64,000 bases of DNA from Lineus longissimus (Eukaryota > Nemertea > Pilidiophora > Heteronemertea > Lineidae), in NCBI RefSeq assembly GCF_910592395.1, contig NC_088321.1, positions 9,984,001 to 10,048,000 of the forward strand, written 5' to 3'. The translations under genes and the position numbers were made by a program. The notes below the pieces were generated by a model. It had not been told where the DNA came from and ran no database searches. It saw only the letters and a program-made list of their open reading frames with translations. Positions 39,201 to 52,600 of the stretch are shown here, in pieces. The first letter of the stretch is position 1. Every line of letters starts with the position of its first letter.

Positions 39201-42200
39201 TAGATACATGTCCTCTCAAGTTTAGAACCTTCTAGCTCAAATAGAAACGAAACGTGCCACCTATCGGTGATTTAGTTAACTTTGACCTCTGTGACCTTGA
39301 AAAGTAAGTCAAATCAAAAACCCGGGTGATATGTCATTTACCCACCATAAAAATGTCGTCACTACATACAACCATTAGCTTCAAAAAGGCAAAAAACAAT
39401 TTCCAGATAGCAGCCAGGAGGCCAGAAAGTAGGTCATATCACGAAAAAGAAAAATACGTCTGGGCATATCGCCCAAAGCCACCATCACACCAAGTTTTAG
39501 CCATCTCGCCCTAGCGGTGATGAAACGTGTTCCGCTAAGAGATGACGATGACGTATAAGCTCCCCAGAGGTGAGCTACCAACTATCACGACTTCCTTAAA
39601 ATGTTTTTTATCGAAACATAACAGGAGGGCTTTTCAATCCATGTTACGAGCAGTGCACTATACACACTGACTCAGTGTGCGGACGATCAAACTATGACAG
39701 AGGGACTATGTGAGAATTTCAGCGGGTCCATGTAACATTCGACAGCCGGACCGAAGACCGGAAAATTGGACCCTCCGTTGTTGAAATACGTTTTTCTTTT
39801 GCAGCACTTTCATTGTTGCTATTTCTGACGTCATAAATTTAATCCTCGCGTCAATGATTTTGTGTGGTCACGACGTCATCACATCGCTGTCCAATCTCCC
39901 GGGCGCCGGGCCAAATGTCCAATTTACATGCACCCGCTGAAATTGTCACATAGTCCCTCTGCCAATTTGATCGTCCACACACTGATCCAGTGCGTATAGT
40001 GCGCTGCTTGTAACATGGCTTGCGTAATAAAGATATAGATTTTAACAATGAATGGCGCAGTGGCGCAGTCACGGGCGCCCAGTGTTGCCGTGATCCGTGT
40101 TCAGGTGACAACACGACTGATCACGGCGCCATTTCGCCTCACTTCAAACATGATTTGTGTATTAATGCAGGTTTCTCGCATGAATCTATTATCTCAGGCA
40201 TGTTACCTTCCTCGGCGTCGCTCAGGCAATGAAAACCCTCTTTTTTTAATTGTTTTTAGTTTTATGAACGGATCGCATTCTGGCAAAATTCATGGAAAAA
40301 AGCCATTTCGCGAGACCCCATCCACCATGTTGAAAAAATAGAACGCGCAATGATATTGCGCGCATGCTAACCTCTGTTGGATTAGTAATAGGGAGGGCGG
40401 CTGATCTATGGAACAGCCTCCTTGCTATTGTTTGGGGTTGAGGAATTAGGCTCACGCTTAGTCTGGAACAATGGACGATCATGTGGGAAGATAGAATAAA
40501 ATCTGAATCGGGATCAAGGCTCCAGAAACGTAATGGCCGAATTCTAACTGTACTGAGCCAGGTCATCTCAAGAATATGGGCTGTTTAGAACATGTATTTT
40601 AGTTGGCTGAAATCAGTGCGCAGGCGTCAATTTGAGGGTTTACACACATCGTGTCTTCTAAGAGATTGGTATTGGATTGTTATCTTCTTTCTTTTTGTGT
40701 TCGACTGGTCAAACTTTTACCTTGTCAATTGTTGGTCCTTAAGAACGTGGCAGTGACGAAAATCTGCCTCTGTTCCCCAAATCTTTTCTTTGAGAGATGT
40801 GGACTCAGGCCAGGCCTCCCCTCGGTTGGTAAACAGAGGACATTCTTCCAGGATGTGTTCTGGCATCTGTTCCTTTTCTCCTTTCATACTTCTTTTCGTC
40901 TCTCATGTTGGGTGCTGGTGTTGCTCTCATTCTGGTACGATTTGGCGAGGATATTAGCAACCGATTTCCCAGAAACGATACCTCGCTCAGTCGGGAGTAT
41001 GGTGGTGCCTCCTTCTTGACGGTCACCATTCAGAGATTTGGTTACGCACCAGAGCTTTTGAGTATCTTTTTCCAGGTTGAGGGAAGCTGTTTTCTCTAGC
41101 CAGCTTGATCGTATTTGTCGCAGATTCTCTCGAGTTACTCTTCCTTCACCTTGTTATGCTCCACTACATGTTGGCCATTAGGATCTATTTCCTCGTCACC
41201 CTGGCCTTCTTAATCCTGAGTGCAGTTTGTCAAGTTTAGTGTTCAAGTATGGCTTGCATTCTTGCCTTCCCTCTCTAGGGATTGTATTTTTGGCAGCATT
41301 TAGGATGGCATTAGAGATACTGGTTACATTATTTGTACTGACACTCCACTTGGAGAATATCACCTTTCGCGCTTTTCTGGAGTTCCAACTTTGGGGTAGA
41401 GGCTTGTTATCAGGCATGCCTTCAGAGCTGATATGTAGCATGATTGTTTGTTATCACTTCCTCCAAGCTGGCTGCATACTTCGCGACATATGCTTTGTTG
41501 GATGTCGTCAGTGGCTAGGGCAAGATCTGGACTGCTTGTCGTTCTCAAGGCTCTGGAGTCGAAGCTTGGTGGGTCGTCTGGTTGGTTGATCAGAGAAAGC
41601 TGGGAATCTGCCATCCACCTCTTGACTTTTTCCCTTTCTTGTATAGGTGATTGTAACCCCAACTTGGAGAATGGCTGTTAAAATCACATGCTACGATCCA
41701 GGTTTCGGGGTCTGGTATCACTTTTTCTAGCTACCTGTCTGTTGACGAGTAACTGCTGCAGACTGCAGAGAGAGCCTTTTGGATGGAACATGTTGGAAAT
41801 GATGGATTCTGCCAGCGCTTCTTCTGACCTCTGGATCTCTGTTGATGGCATGATGTACACCAGGGTTACTCCTCCTCCTCATTTGGACTGATGTTCTCTG
41901 TCCTGTCATTGCACCTCGTACCCTCTGATTGAGAATCTGTGCTCACTTGACAAGTTTCTTGAATGCAGCAGACATCAATGTTGTGTGTCTTGAGGAAGTT
42001 GTGGAATTCGATCTTCTTTCTCCTGACTCCTTTTGCATTTCATTGCATTACCCTGATTTTGTGACCATTCACAATCCAACTCCTCCAGTTACATTAGGAG
42101 TATTGGAGCCGCCAGTACCTTGAGATGGATTCTTTCGAAGCGCGGAACCCGGCATTGTCTCGACCTGTCTGTGAGCCATGGTGAGTGCCTAACGATAATT

Positions 42201-45200
42201 GTTTAACCATGTTCTCGTATATGCGTAACATATTTTTTTTAGAAACATCTAGAAATATAAATGCGGACCTTACGCCCCTCAAATGAACTAATCTTTTCTC
42301 TGTTTCTTTTGTGTCATCATATCCTTTTCAGGTAAGCACATATTTTTCTTAGGGAAACCGATACCTTTAGCCACCGTGTATCCATGCAGTAAATAACTCA
42401 CCCGAAGTCGCCCTCAGAAAGGAAGTTCATATGAAGTTCTAATTTAGTATCGCACATTCGATACATGGCATCTATTTTTTGTGTAACATTCCGCACCGGG
42501 ATGAAATCTCGCGATATCTCGCTTTGCTTGACTGTCAATCTCGCGGGAAGTGTGCTGATTTTCATCCATCCGTATATGTTTTGTTTTTCCCGGATCTGAA
42601 ATTTTCGGAGCTCAGCCAGGAAGTGGTGCTGTTCGCGGAAACACGTTTTGGCTGGAACATGTGGCAAGAAGACATATACAGTCAATTTACAGACACTCAT
42701 GAAAAGTTGCATGTATTGCAGTCTTTGTGCTATTTAGGGAAACTTTTCCATTTTATGTGCAATTTGTTGATGGAAACTAGAACTGCAGAATAGAAGGTAC
42801 CAAGGAAGCCAATAGCTTGGTAATAATGCCGTAACAATGACATTAGTTCTTTAAAGAAACAGGACAAGAACAATTTAAACGTATCAAACGGATACTGGGG
42901 CTACTTCTTTTAACTGATGATTGGCATACCATTCTCTGCTGGATTTTATGTTATTTAGTAGAGAGGTTAAACCACAAAATGAAATTTTTCCAATCATTTC
43001 AAGCACCCATCGCCAATATGTAGGGAATAGAGTCCCACACCTGGCTAGCGTCGATGCCAAGCGTGATTTTTCAAAAAGGGCCAAAATTATCCCTTTTCCA
43101 CAGAAGTTGGAATTTTCAAAAAATCACAAAAAGGGGGATAGAGATTTCAATAAAGTGCCATAATTTCCTTGTTACCAATCGGAAATCAACAAATTATATC
43201 TAGTATTGGAGCAGATAATGCTGCCTTCAGAATATTGTCAGCGATTTGAAGTTCGACAAATATTTGGGGTCATTAGGGGTCAAAAGGTTACGTGACCATT
43301 TATGACCCTTAAATTGTCACTTTTGTGAGTTTGACCCCCCGAAACTTATACTGAACTGGTCGAAATTGTTTCTATTTGTGAGTTTTCTGAAAGCATGCAT
43401 TCTGAGAGAAAACATGTTAAAGCAGTTTTTGAAAAAGAATTCACCACCCTGCCTCTATTAGGTCAGTAGTTCAAAAATGACTCTTTTTAAGAAAAAAATT
43501 AAGAAAAAAATTAAATGCTGGGGATAAGCTTAATTTGGGTTGTCGTTGACTCTTAATGATGTTTGAGACAATGGTTCATCACCCCATTGTTAAATTAGTA
43601 TCATAAATCATGATAAATAACTAATTGGGGGTGTTACATTAAAAGGGTGTCATTATGACCCTTTTTCAAAAACTGAAAAATATATGTTTATAAAAAAAAA
43701 AATAAGTGCATAGAAATGCTGACAAAACATATATTAATATCACACCACCCTTAACATAACTTTTATGCATTTTCCGGTATGCACTTTTATGCACTTTCCA
43801 AAAAAGGGTATCACAAGCATGCTGTAGGAAAATACATTAAGATTGCGATTTTCAACAAATGCCTTTTTTCATGCATCTATTGCAACAATCCATCCAAAGT
43901 ACTTGTCAAAACTGTTATCAAAATCAACTTTTATCCTATCATGCACATGCAGACAAGCTGTCCTTGACATCATCACTTATCTACGGTCTGCCAGTCAGTC
44001 AGTGATAATAAATGTTATGTAGTAATATGTAACCCGTTAACTTGGCATCGGCGACCCCCGTTATGAGCCTCCTTACACAAGGTAAGAGGTCAAGGTCAGG
44101 GGGAGGATACGGGGTCGCCGGGAAGAAAGGAAACGCATAGAGTCATGCCGTAAATTACTGCCACAATAAATCACTTGTAAATAGAGTTTAGGACGAAATA
44201 AACGTTATCAAAGTTAACACAAGGATTCATTATTGTTAGCGGAGTCGCTAAGGAGGAAACATAAGACGCCCAACGTGGAAAAAACACTTTTATTCGCCCT
44301 TCGGACTGCCGATTTTTCATCCTCACGCGGGGTTTGATATTACCGAACTTGCTCAATTGATAGTGCTTGGTCAGAATTTCTATGGATATATATGATATGC
44401 TGGGGCTGTCAGAGTGACATAGTGGAAACATCCGCGTGCGTCACCTCTGAGGTCCCGGGTCGATTCAGCTCTCAATTGGGTTGGGTCCTTGACGCAAGGA
44501 CCCAACGCGCCGCGTAGCGGCAAAACAGCGAAGCTGGCGAAACATTTATAACGGGTCACCGTGATCTCATTATGGACTTATAGCGCGATTATGGAGTTGT
44601 AACTATTTTGCTGTATATTGTCACGAGAAAAGAAAAGCACGCGACCTAACGCCAAACTATTTATGTAAAGAGATAATTAGAAGGTACATAGTTCAGGAAA
44701 TGTTGATAAAAAAACATTCCTTATCGTCTTTTGAGAGCATTTTTAATTACAAAAAGTATATGCCTACGTCACAGAGTCTCTAGAAATGGTCATTTTTATC
44801 ACAGTAGTGTCGCGTAGCCAGACCTTATTCTCCTATTAGTCTGGCGCAAGCCAGGCGATCTTTGTACTAGACGTTTTCCACCACAATGTATCTGAGCCAA
44901 AAAAACACTGCGCAAGATTACCTCGAGCTGGAGTTAAGATTAGATTATGCATATGACTCGAGGAGGATACTTCCTCATTGAATTTTCCCAGAATGGTGCA
45001 TATCGCGCGAAGCTACTTGGCCTTATATCATTAAGCCCGGCGTGGTGGCGCTGAGGCGGCCGCTGTAATCAAGAGAATGGTTGAGTCACTCTAGAAGCTA
45101 CTTGGTGATAACAAATGACAAACCTAACCAAAATTGCTTACATTTTCGCATTGCTACAATGAAAGACATAATATTGAAACCACGTGTCTGTTGACTAGAC

Positions 45201-46634
45201 ACCACTATACCCTCTCATCACACTCAGAAACCACCAACGCCCACCCATTCCTGCTACCTTAATACTTCTGGATAAATATGATGTTGTCAAGGTTTGCTTG
45301 TCTGCATGTGCATGATAGGATAAAAGCTGATTATATGACAATAGTTTAGGAACTTAGGGTTGGATTGTTGCAATAGATGCATGCAGAAAGGTGTTTGTTG
45401 AAAATCACAATTTTAAAACATTTCACATAATTTCATATATTTTGATACCATTTTGTATCACGTGACCTTTTGACCCCTAGTGACCCCAAATATTTGTCAA
45501 ACTTCAAATTGCTTACATCATTTTGAAGGCAGCGTTATCTGCTCCAATGCTAGATATAATCTGTTGATTTCCGATTGGCAATAAAGAATTATGGCCCTTT
45601 ATTTGTGTCCCCCATTTTTTGTGATTTTTTTTCAAAATTCCAACTTTTGTGGAAGAGGGTTAATTTTGGCCCTTTTTGAAATAGTCATGCTTGGCATCCA
45701 CCCTAGCCAGGTGGATGCTTGTGTCCAACACGAAATGATATTGAAAACCTTATCCATGCCTCTTCTTGAGTTTCGCCGCTCTGATTAGGCAAATCGACTT
45801 TGTCAGGAATGGTAATGTGGAAGAAGCTAGAGTTTGACCTACCTTCACAAATGGCGATGATATCTCGATTGCATATCACACGGTGTACCACCATCTTGTT
45901 CAGTGATTCATGCTTTTCGTTCATGATGGAAATATCGTGCAGCGCTATGACGTCACTCGCAGTCTCCAGAATGATTTCGAGAGCAAATGGTTTGCCAATG
46001 TCTGGAGATTTTATGCTCTTTGCGATGTTGGAGACTGGGAGGGGCTGGGCGTAGCTAGTGACATCGACAGGCGCTGTGGAACCTTCTGGACCTGGTTGAA
46101 GTGAAACGAGGTTTTTTTGAAACTTTTATGTTTGCATTTATAGATTTGTTTTATTTGGGCGGCAAGGGCTGCCAACATGTCCTACCTTGGTTGGTAAAAG
46201 TGCGACGTCTGCCGTTTCTAAATGCTAACATAATCTTGCCTACTACTGGCAATGCACCCACAGTCTATTTTGGAAGTTTGCATTGGACTTTTGAAGTGGA
46301 AGATTATGATGATCGATGAGGGCCGATCCACTTTACAGGGCTATATATAAGTCGGTCCCTTAAGCACTGTCTGTAATTTTGGTTGAATTTGAATGAATTT
46401 GGGGGATTTTCAGGAGGTTTTCGTGGTCTTGTCTGCCGGATCACTTCATTTAGGGTATATGATATAAGAAAGGTCGTGTCTGTGCTGAAATTTACACGAA
46501 ATCTGTAACACGTCATCAGATATGTGTAAAGATCTTAGACATTTTTGTGCATCCAACTCTCTTAAAATTTATAAGTAAACAACTGGTAAAGTTCCTATTA
46601 CACTAACTGTGAAATTAGTAAAAAAAAGTGAAAC

Positions 46635-46666
<32 letters not shown>

Positions 46667-49600
46667 TCACGGATTTATATAGCGCACCTGAGTAATGAAA
46701 CTGTTCTGCTCTCTGAAGATGGCGTTCACTTGAACAAGAGCAGTTAGGGGAACTAAGCAGTGACTCGGCCGGTAATCGAACTCACGACCTCCTGATCATG
46801 AGGTCGACTCTCTTCCACTGCACTACCGCTGCCCCTTCGTTGCTCACCACAAAGTTCAAAGTCTGAAGTATATGTCTTACTTGCCCATTATGGATAATCA
46901 ATAATTGTGAAAAAGTCATTCTGAATTCATATGCCGTCGTTGTCTCTTCTTTACTTCCTTATTTCGGGTATAGCTGTGGGATTAGCACAACAGTCAGGGA
47001 CCACGAGCTGGGTGTTTCTTTGGATTTCGCGGTGCTCTCAATCAAGCTCTGGTCTCACAGTAGCCAGTGCGGAGAATGTCTCCAGCTGAACCAACGAGTA
47101 GGCCCAGCTGGGATTCGAGGTATGTTCTGGAATCCTCTTGAGGTCAATCCTTTGTTCATAACTTTATTACAACCTATACATTTTTAGACTTGAAAAGACC
47201 AAGGGGAGACGTTTAGAGCACTTTCGATGGATTTTATCTGATAGTTTCAAATAGGTGCGCTACCTTTTGTACCCCACGGGTCCTTGAAATGGTGTGAAAT
47301 GGTCCAAAAAATAAAGGCCTGATGTGTGTCAAGTTCGCCTGGTCATAGATTGGTAAATATAATAATAATAATTTCTTCGTAAGGCAACAGCAATGTGATA
47401 GCCAGGGGAATACTATCTTACATCACATAAAAAAACAAAGGGGTGTTGCGGCTTTTCATTGATCAAATTTCACCTGAAGTGCAACTATAGGAATTGACTA
47501 TCGCGCAACTATCGCCAGACTTGCTATGTTGCATATTGTGTGGGCGAGGTATCAGTTATAACTGCCACACCCTACACATTTATAGGTTCGCAGAGACCCA
47601 GCATTTTAGAACAATTTGGACGGATTTAATGTGATAGGGAACCAATCAGGTTGCACTACCTTTGATACCCCAAGATATCCTGCAAACGGTCAAAAATTGG
47701 AGAGAAAAAAGTTCCGGAGATGATGCTGAACTGTGTCTGGTCAAAGACTCAAGGAAAAAATATTTATTTTTTTGGTGTGGGGGGGGGTACAAAGTGGACC
47801 TTGTCTCCACTGGCTAGTGAGACCTTAGGTTTCACCAGCAAGTGGGAACGAGGTCCACTGTGTCCTTCATGTAAGATATAGTTCCAGCCGTGGGCTGTTT
47901 CCACGGACATGAATAAGCTTTTCCTGTTCAAACTGAGGTAAGACGGGGGGGGGGGGGCGATCCCACGGGGAATTATGAACCTAACTGTAACCTTTTCATC
48001 CCCCCCCCCCCCCCCCATTGATGAACTGGACCAAACAAGGCATGAACATACAAATAAGTCTTGTTTTCTACCTAGCTATAATTATGAAGTCTACCAGTAT
48101 TATACCAGTGGCGCAGGCTTGAATTGCATGGGCCGAAATATTGAATTGCAATGAAAATCTAAAGCAATATCAAAGGAACCATATCGAAGAGACAAATTGA
48201 ACCAACCATTTGTCCACAGACGTGGACCATGTGGCGTGCTGTATTCATAAAAGTACATGTATATCAATTGGTCCATTAGAGATGGTGAGGCAATGTCAAT
48301 ACGCTCGTTCCTTAGTCAGCAATAGGCCCCTTTTTAAACGGAGAAGAAGAAGGAGACCACAGATAGGCCTTCACATGTCGGCTTCCAAATGGCTCGAACC
48401 AATTGCACTATCACTACTCCAACTTTAAAATGCGTGCTCCTCCTACATGTAGCAAGGTCTCGGGCTAGGCACTTAATAGTCGACAGGCAAGCTAGAAGTT
48501 CAGCACCGTGTGCAGCTCCTTGATAAGGCCATGCCAAGATCAGAGTGCCTCTTCAGATACGTCAAGTATTGAAAGTTGTGGTGAGCACATAGACATACCT
48601 TCATTTGAAAATCCCTTCATAATCAAGGGCTAGCTCTGGCTAACTCAGCACTCATAAACAATGGACCACCAATTTGACCCCAGCTCCTAACTGCGGGAAA
48701 ACCCAAGTCCTGGAACAACTCAAGTACATTTTTGTTTACATCTGAACTGCACACATGCGTTTGTTTACAATTTCATTTCCCGCGAAATCACAAAGATCAG
48801 GTGACCAGCAATCGTGGATTGAAAATAACATTCAGGAAAATAACATAACAGCAGGTAAGCAGGTACAGGCCGTTCGAATCATCCCCTACACCCAGCTGTC
48901 CAACTGGTAATGTTATTCACCCCACAGGGAGTGCAGGTAATTGATTAAGCCCCTGCATAACCAAACGGCAATGGCTTGGCTTGTGTGAGTGGTAAGGAGA
49001 ATTGACAGTGTCCGATTAAAAATCCCTCATTACTGCTCCGCTGAAGAAAATTTCCAAAATAAACAAAACGTAAACTATTTTTCTTAATGTGTTTGATGCT
49101 TTTCCTATTTTGTTTCAGCTATAAGATAGTAGAAAATCGCTTTATTCGTTATTTCTAGTACGCACAAGCCCTGGCGCGAAAGAACTTTCCCGCCACATGA
49201 GTGCATGCCGATATCACGTCACCGCGCTATTAAGACACCACCTCATTTTCATTTATCGTCGCAGTTGCGGGGTAGCTAATCAAGTGCCATCAGCGTGACG
49301 TCCGAAAGATCTGTATCAGCACCATGACGTCACAGGGTAGATCCATGGCTCCAGAAAACGCCTTACCAGTGCATCGTTCCACGTGGAAAGGGTCGATGCA
49401 TGGAGGGCCAACTCGGGTAAAATCGGAGTCCACATCGGAAAAGCATTCAGTCAGATTTTGAATGTTTCCTTTTTTTGTGCAATTTCTTGATGGAAAATAC
49501 TGATGTAGAAAAAGATGGTGACTGGGCAGCCGACCACAGGCTTATATTGCCCTTAATAATGCCAATGGTCCTTTAAGTGGAAAGGATTTCCGGAAATGCA

Positions 49601-52600
49601 GCTGCGGGATATAAAAATGAACCCACCCACTGTGAATTGCATGTGATGCATGCATACTGGCATTAACACAAAAAATGATGTTTCGTGATGTTTCTTGATA
49701 TTTGTACACAAATGCCTTTCATTGTTTGATATACTTCACTTATTAGTATGCCTTTTATCTCACTTTGATGCAAAGTCTGGTGATAAAAGGGTTAATCGTG
49801 TTAGCATTATTAAGCCATATTGAAGTATGAAACAATTGTTTATTTTCTTGAATAAAGCTATTTATTTATGCAAAAATAATACGTCAGAGTAACATTGGTC
49901 AGGAGGTTCATTTTACCCCGACCCGACTTCAAGTCTGGAACATAATCTCAGGGGCGTTTCCATTGATCTAGCTTCGTGAATTTAACGTCTCACTATCGGA
50001 AGAAGTAGCATTACAAGGTCCAGGCAAGCACTGGCGCATTATTTCTAAATTTCCGATGAAAACTGAGGTTCATTTTCCCTCGTCTTACCATACTATTGGC
50101 CCAGCTTAACGACTGCCAACTTCCTTGGTTTGTCTTCTGGGCCACAAAGCAAAAAGAGATGTGATGGGGGGGGGGGGGTAGACTTTTGACAATAAACCTC
50201 CAGCGTATATATATCTGGGTATCCTAGAGAGGCATGCTCATGTTAGTGCCCGAAAAATCTCCTTCACGTGGTATATGACCATTCCTCTTACCACCAGTCG
50301 GGCAGGTGTGATTTGTTCACATTTGTTGGATCTGGGTGGTGTCAAAGAAGGAGTCCCCTAGTTGTCACAAAACCAAACAGTTGCCTCGAGTGTACATAAG
50401 AAGCCTTCCCTAGGTCTCTACCTGCCCTAATATATATGTGTATGTAATGTCAACAATTTGGTCTCCGCATCAATGCAATGCGATGGTCGCGCCCGGAGGG
50501 GTCCACCGAGCTATAATGAGACCTCACATGAGTTGGTAGGGAACACCAATTTCTCCCATGGTGGGCCTCACTGTTAATGTCTGCGGTGTGATATTTTTTT
50601 TCAAAATGACCTGGTATCACTAGTATACCGTGACATTTTTTGGTAAAATGGGGTTTAGTACTACCCGTGGCCGCGGTGTCATGGACCACTGACCATTGTG
50701 CCGAATTTCCAGCATATACACCCATTGAACTAAGGAATGTGCACAGTGTTTTTGAGTATACTTGCATCAAATGTTATAATCGCATTTTGATAAAATATCT
50801 GTTTCCACATTCACTTTTTCAATTTACTTTTATCATCCTCATCCTCAACAATCATCATCATCATTATAATCATCAATGCGGGGGTCGTTGATATATTGGA
50901 AATTTTCCGGATTGACGGAGTCCACTACAGGCACCTGTCCACCTGTATGGGATGTTTACCTCCCCTGGCATATAGGGTAGAAAGGGGTATTTGTAGCCCC
51001 GGTTTAATTATAGCCCCTGCATCTGATATTCATTGATATCCCCTAGCATCAAATAATGCAGGGGCTACATATAAACCGGGGCTACAAATACCCCATCCTA
51101 CCTTACACTCGGAACACGGCTTATACTTTTTTGATTCGTGACTGTTCTTACCGTTAAGTATGATCTTCATCCGGAGAGTGTCGCTCTTCTCTAAAAACAA
51201 AGTTTCCACGGCAAGATGAATGTGATAGACGGCACCAACATCGACAGTGTCGTCACTACGGTTCATGTGACTGCAGGCAAGCGATATCCCTTGGACGAAT
51301 GCGATGGAGTTTGGATCATGCTTTGACTTCGCGCTCAGAAATCCAAAACATGGCGGATGGGATGATACCGAAAAATGGGTGCTCCTACACATTGCATCCA
51401 TCATCGATGTCGTTAAGATCACTTCCGCTAGAGGGAGCCAGGGGCACTGTGATTCATCCCACGGAAATATGGCATTACACACATGCTCAGAACCCTTCTC
51501 GCCCTCTGAGTCTTGCAGCTGTAATTCGAGATAGAATTTCACTGGTCGTCGCCGAAGCCTTGACTTCAGACCTTTACGAAGGTAGTCAACAGACCTTGTT
51601 TCCCCTGGGAGACGTTCCTTACTGCAATAAATATGCTATTATGTTTACATTCGCGTACAAATTTAGACAGGTGGTACCAGTGTGAAAGTAAATGCAGTCC
51701 TTGTGCATTAGTCCTTAGCTATTGTTTTGTTATGGGTTAAGGTTCAATGCTGTGCAATCGACGGTTGGAGGTCACAACATATTTTAAAGAACCTATCACT
51801 ATCCACAGACTTTCTCACCAGAGATCTAAGATTCCTCTCACCCCTTGGACACAGATGTCGAGTACAATGTCACGGTGCATTTCATTACTTTTTGATCCCT
51901 TCAAGGTTGAATTATAGCGTATCAATCATCAAGGAAAATCTACGCTGATTCCATAAAAGTATTGTCATAACCCCAAACGCATTAAGTATATATTTAACGT
52001 TTTGATCTAAACCTTTCTACATACCCGTACTACTGTTATTACTAAGACGTATGACCCAAGGTCACAAGGGTGTCATGGCAGCAGTCTGCAGTGATTCCCT
52101 CCTAAGAACTCTCGGTTTATAGAGAATTTCACTTGAGTCACTGGTTTATAAAGAATTTCACTTACCTCATCCAGTTTTTCACCTGGTCCCCAACTGTAAG
52201 TAGGCCTGTGTCCTTGACTGGGCATGCTGGAACGAGCCGGAATCTCCCGAAACGCTTTGTGCCATCGTCGGAATTAACGACGTATGTCACCTTTGTGTAG
52301 TAGGTCATCATTGAGAAAGAGAGAGGTGCTCGGCGGATTGCTTCGATGTGGGCAGTCAGTCTGGAATAAATCAGATTTCTTTATGAAGAGCTGCGTGGTC
52401 TACTAATAATCTAAACATCGCGGGTTTGATACCCGACACAGACACATCACATAGTTTGTGCCCTTCAGTCGATTTCCATGTGTGCCTAAGATCACACTCC
52501 TCTCAAAGACGATCCTGTGGGCTGTTCGCTAGAGAGGGGGTCTTGTTAAGAGACACACCTTTGTCGAGTATGGAGAAGGTACTCCTCAGTGGCATGGGTA

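Larger units (their letters stand above)
37114..40367. mobile_element. Composite element with about 355-bp inverted arms
   Basis: Left arm 37114-37466 starts GCATGCGCGCAATATCATTG; the right arm 40012-40367 ends with its complement. Shared blocks include TGGCGCAGTGGCGCAGT, GATCAGTCGTGTTGTCACCT and GCGATCCGTTCATAAAACTA. Between the arms lie a duplicated MITE (37899-38986) and another inverted pair (39640-40017). No transposase. Confidence 0.66.

Noticed and set aside
46622-46836. tRNA gene
   Set aside because: Boxes A and B are present, but there is no proper acceptor stem; body and ATT tail identify a SINE. The same applies to 33858-33955 and 44408-44470.
47764-48018. Minus-strand frame with SLNRKSLFMSVETAHGW between AOS-LOX exons 5 and 6
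   Set aside because: It begins and ends in G/C homopolymers, matches no PLAT motif I know, and exons 5 and 6 already join in phase without it. It could be an alternative exon, but there is no support.
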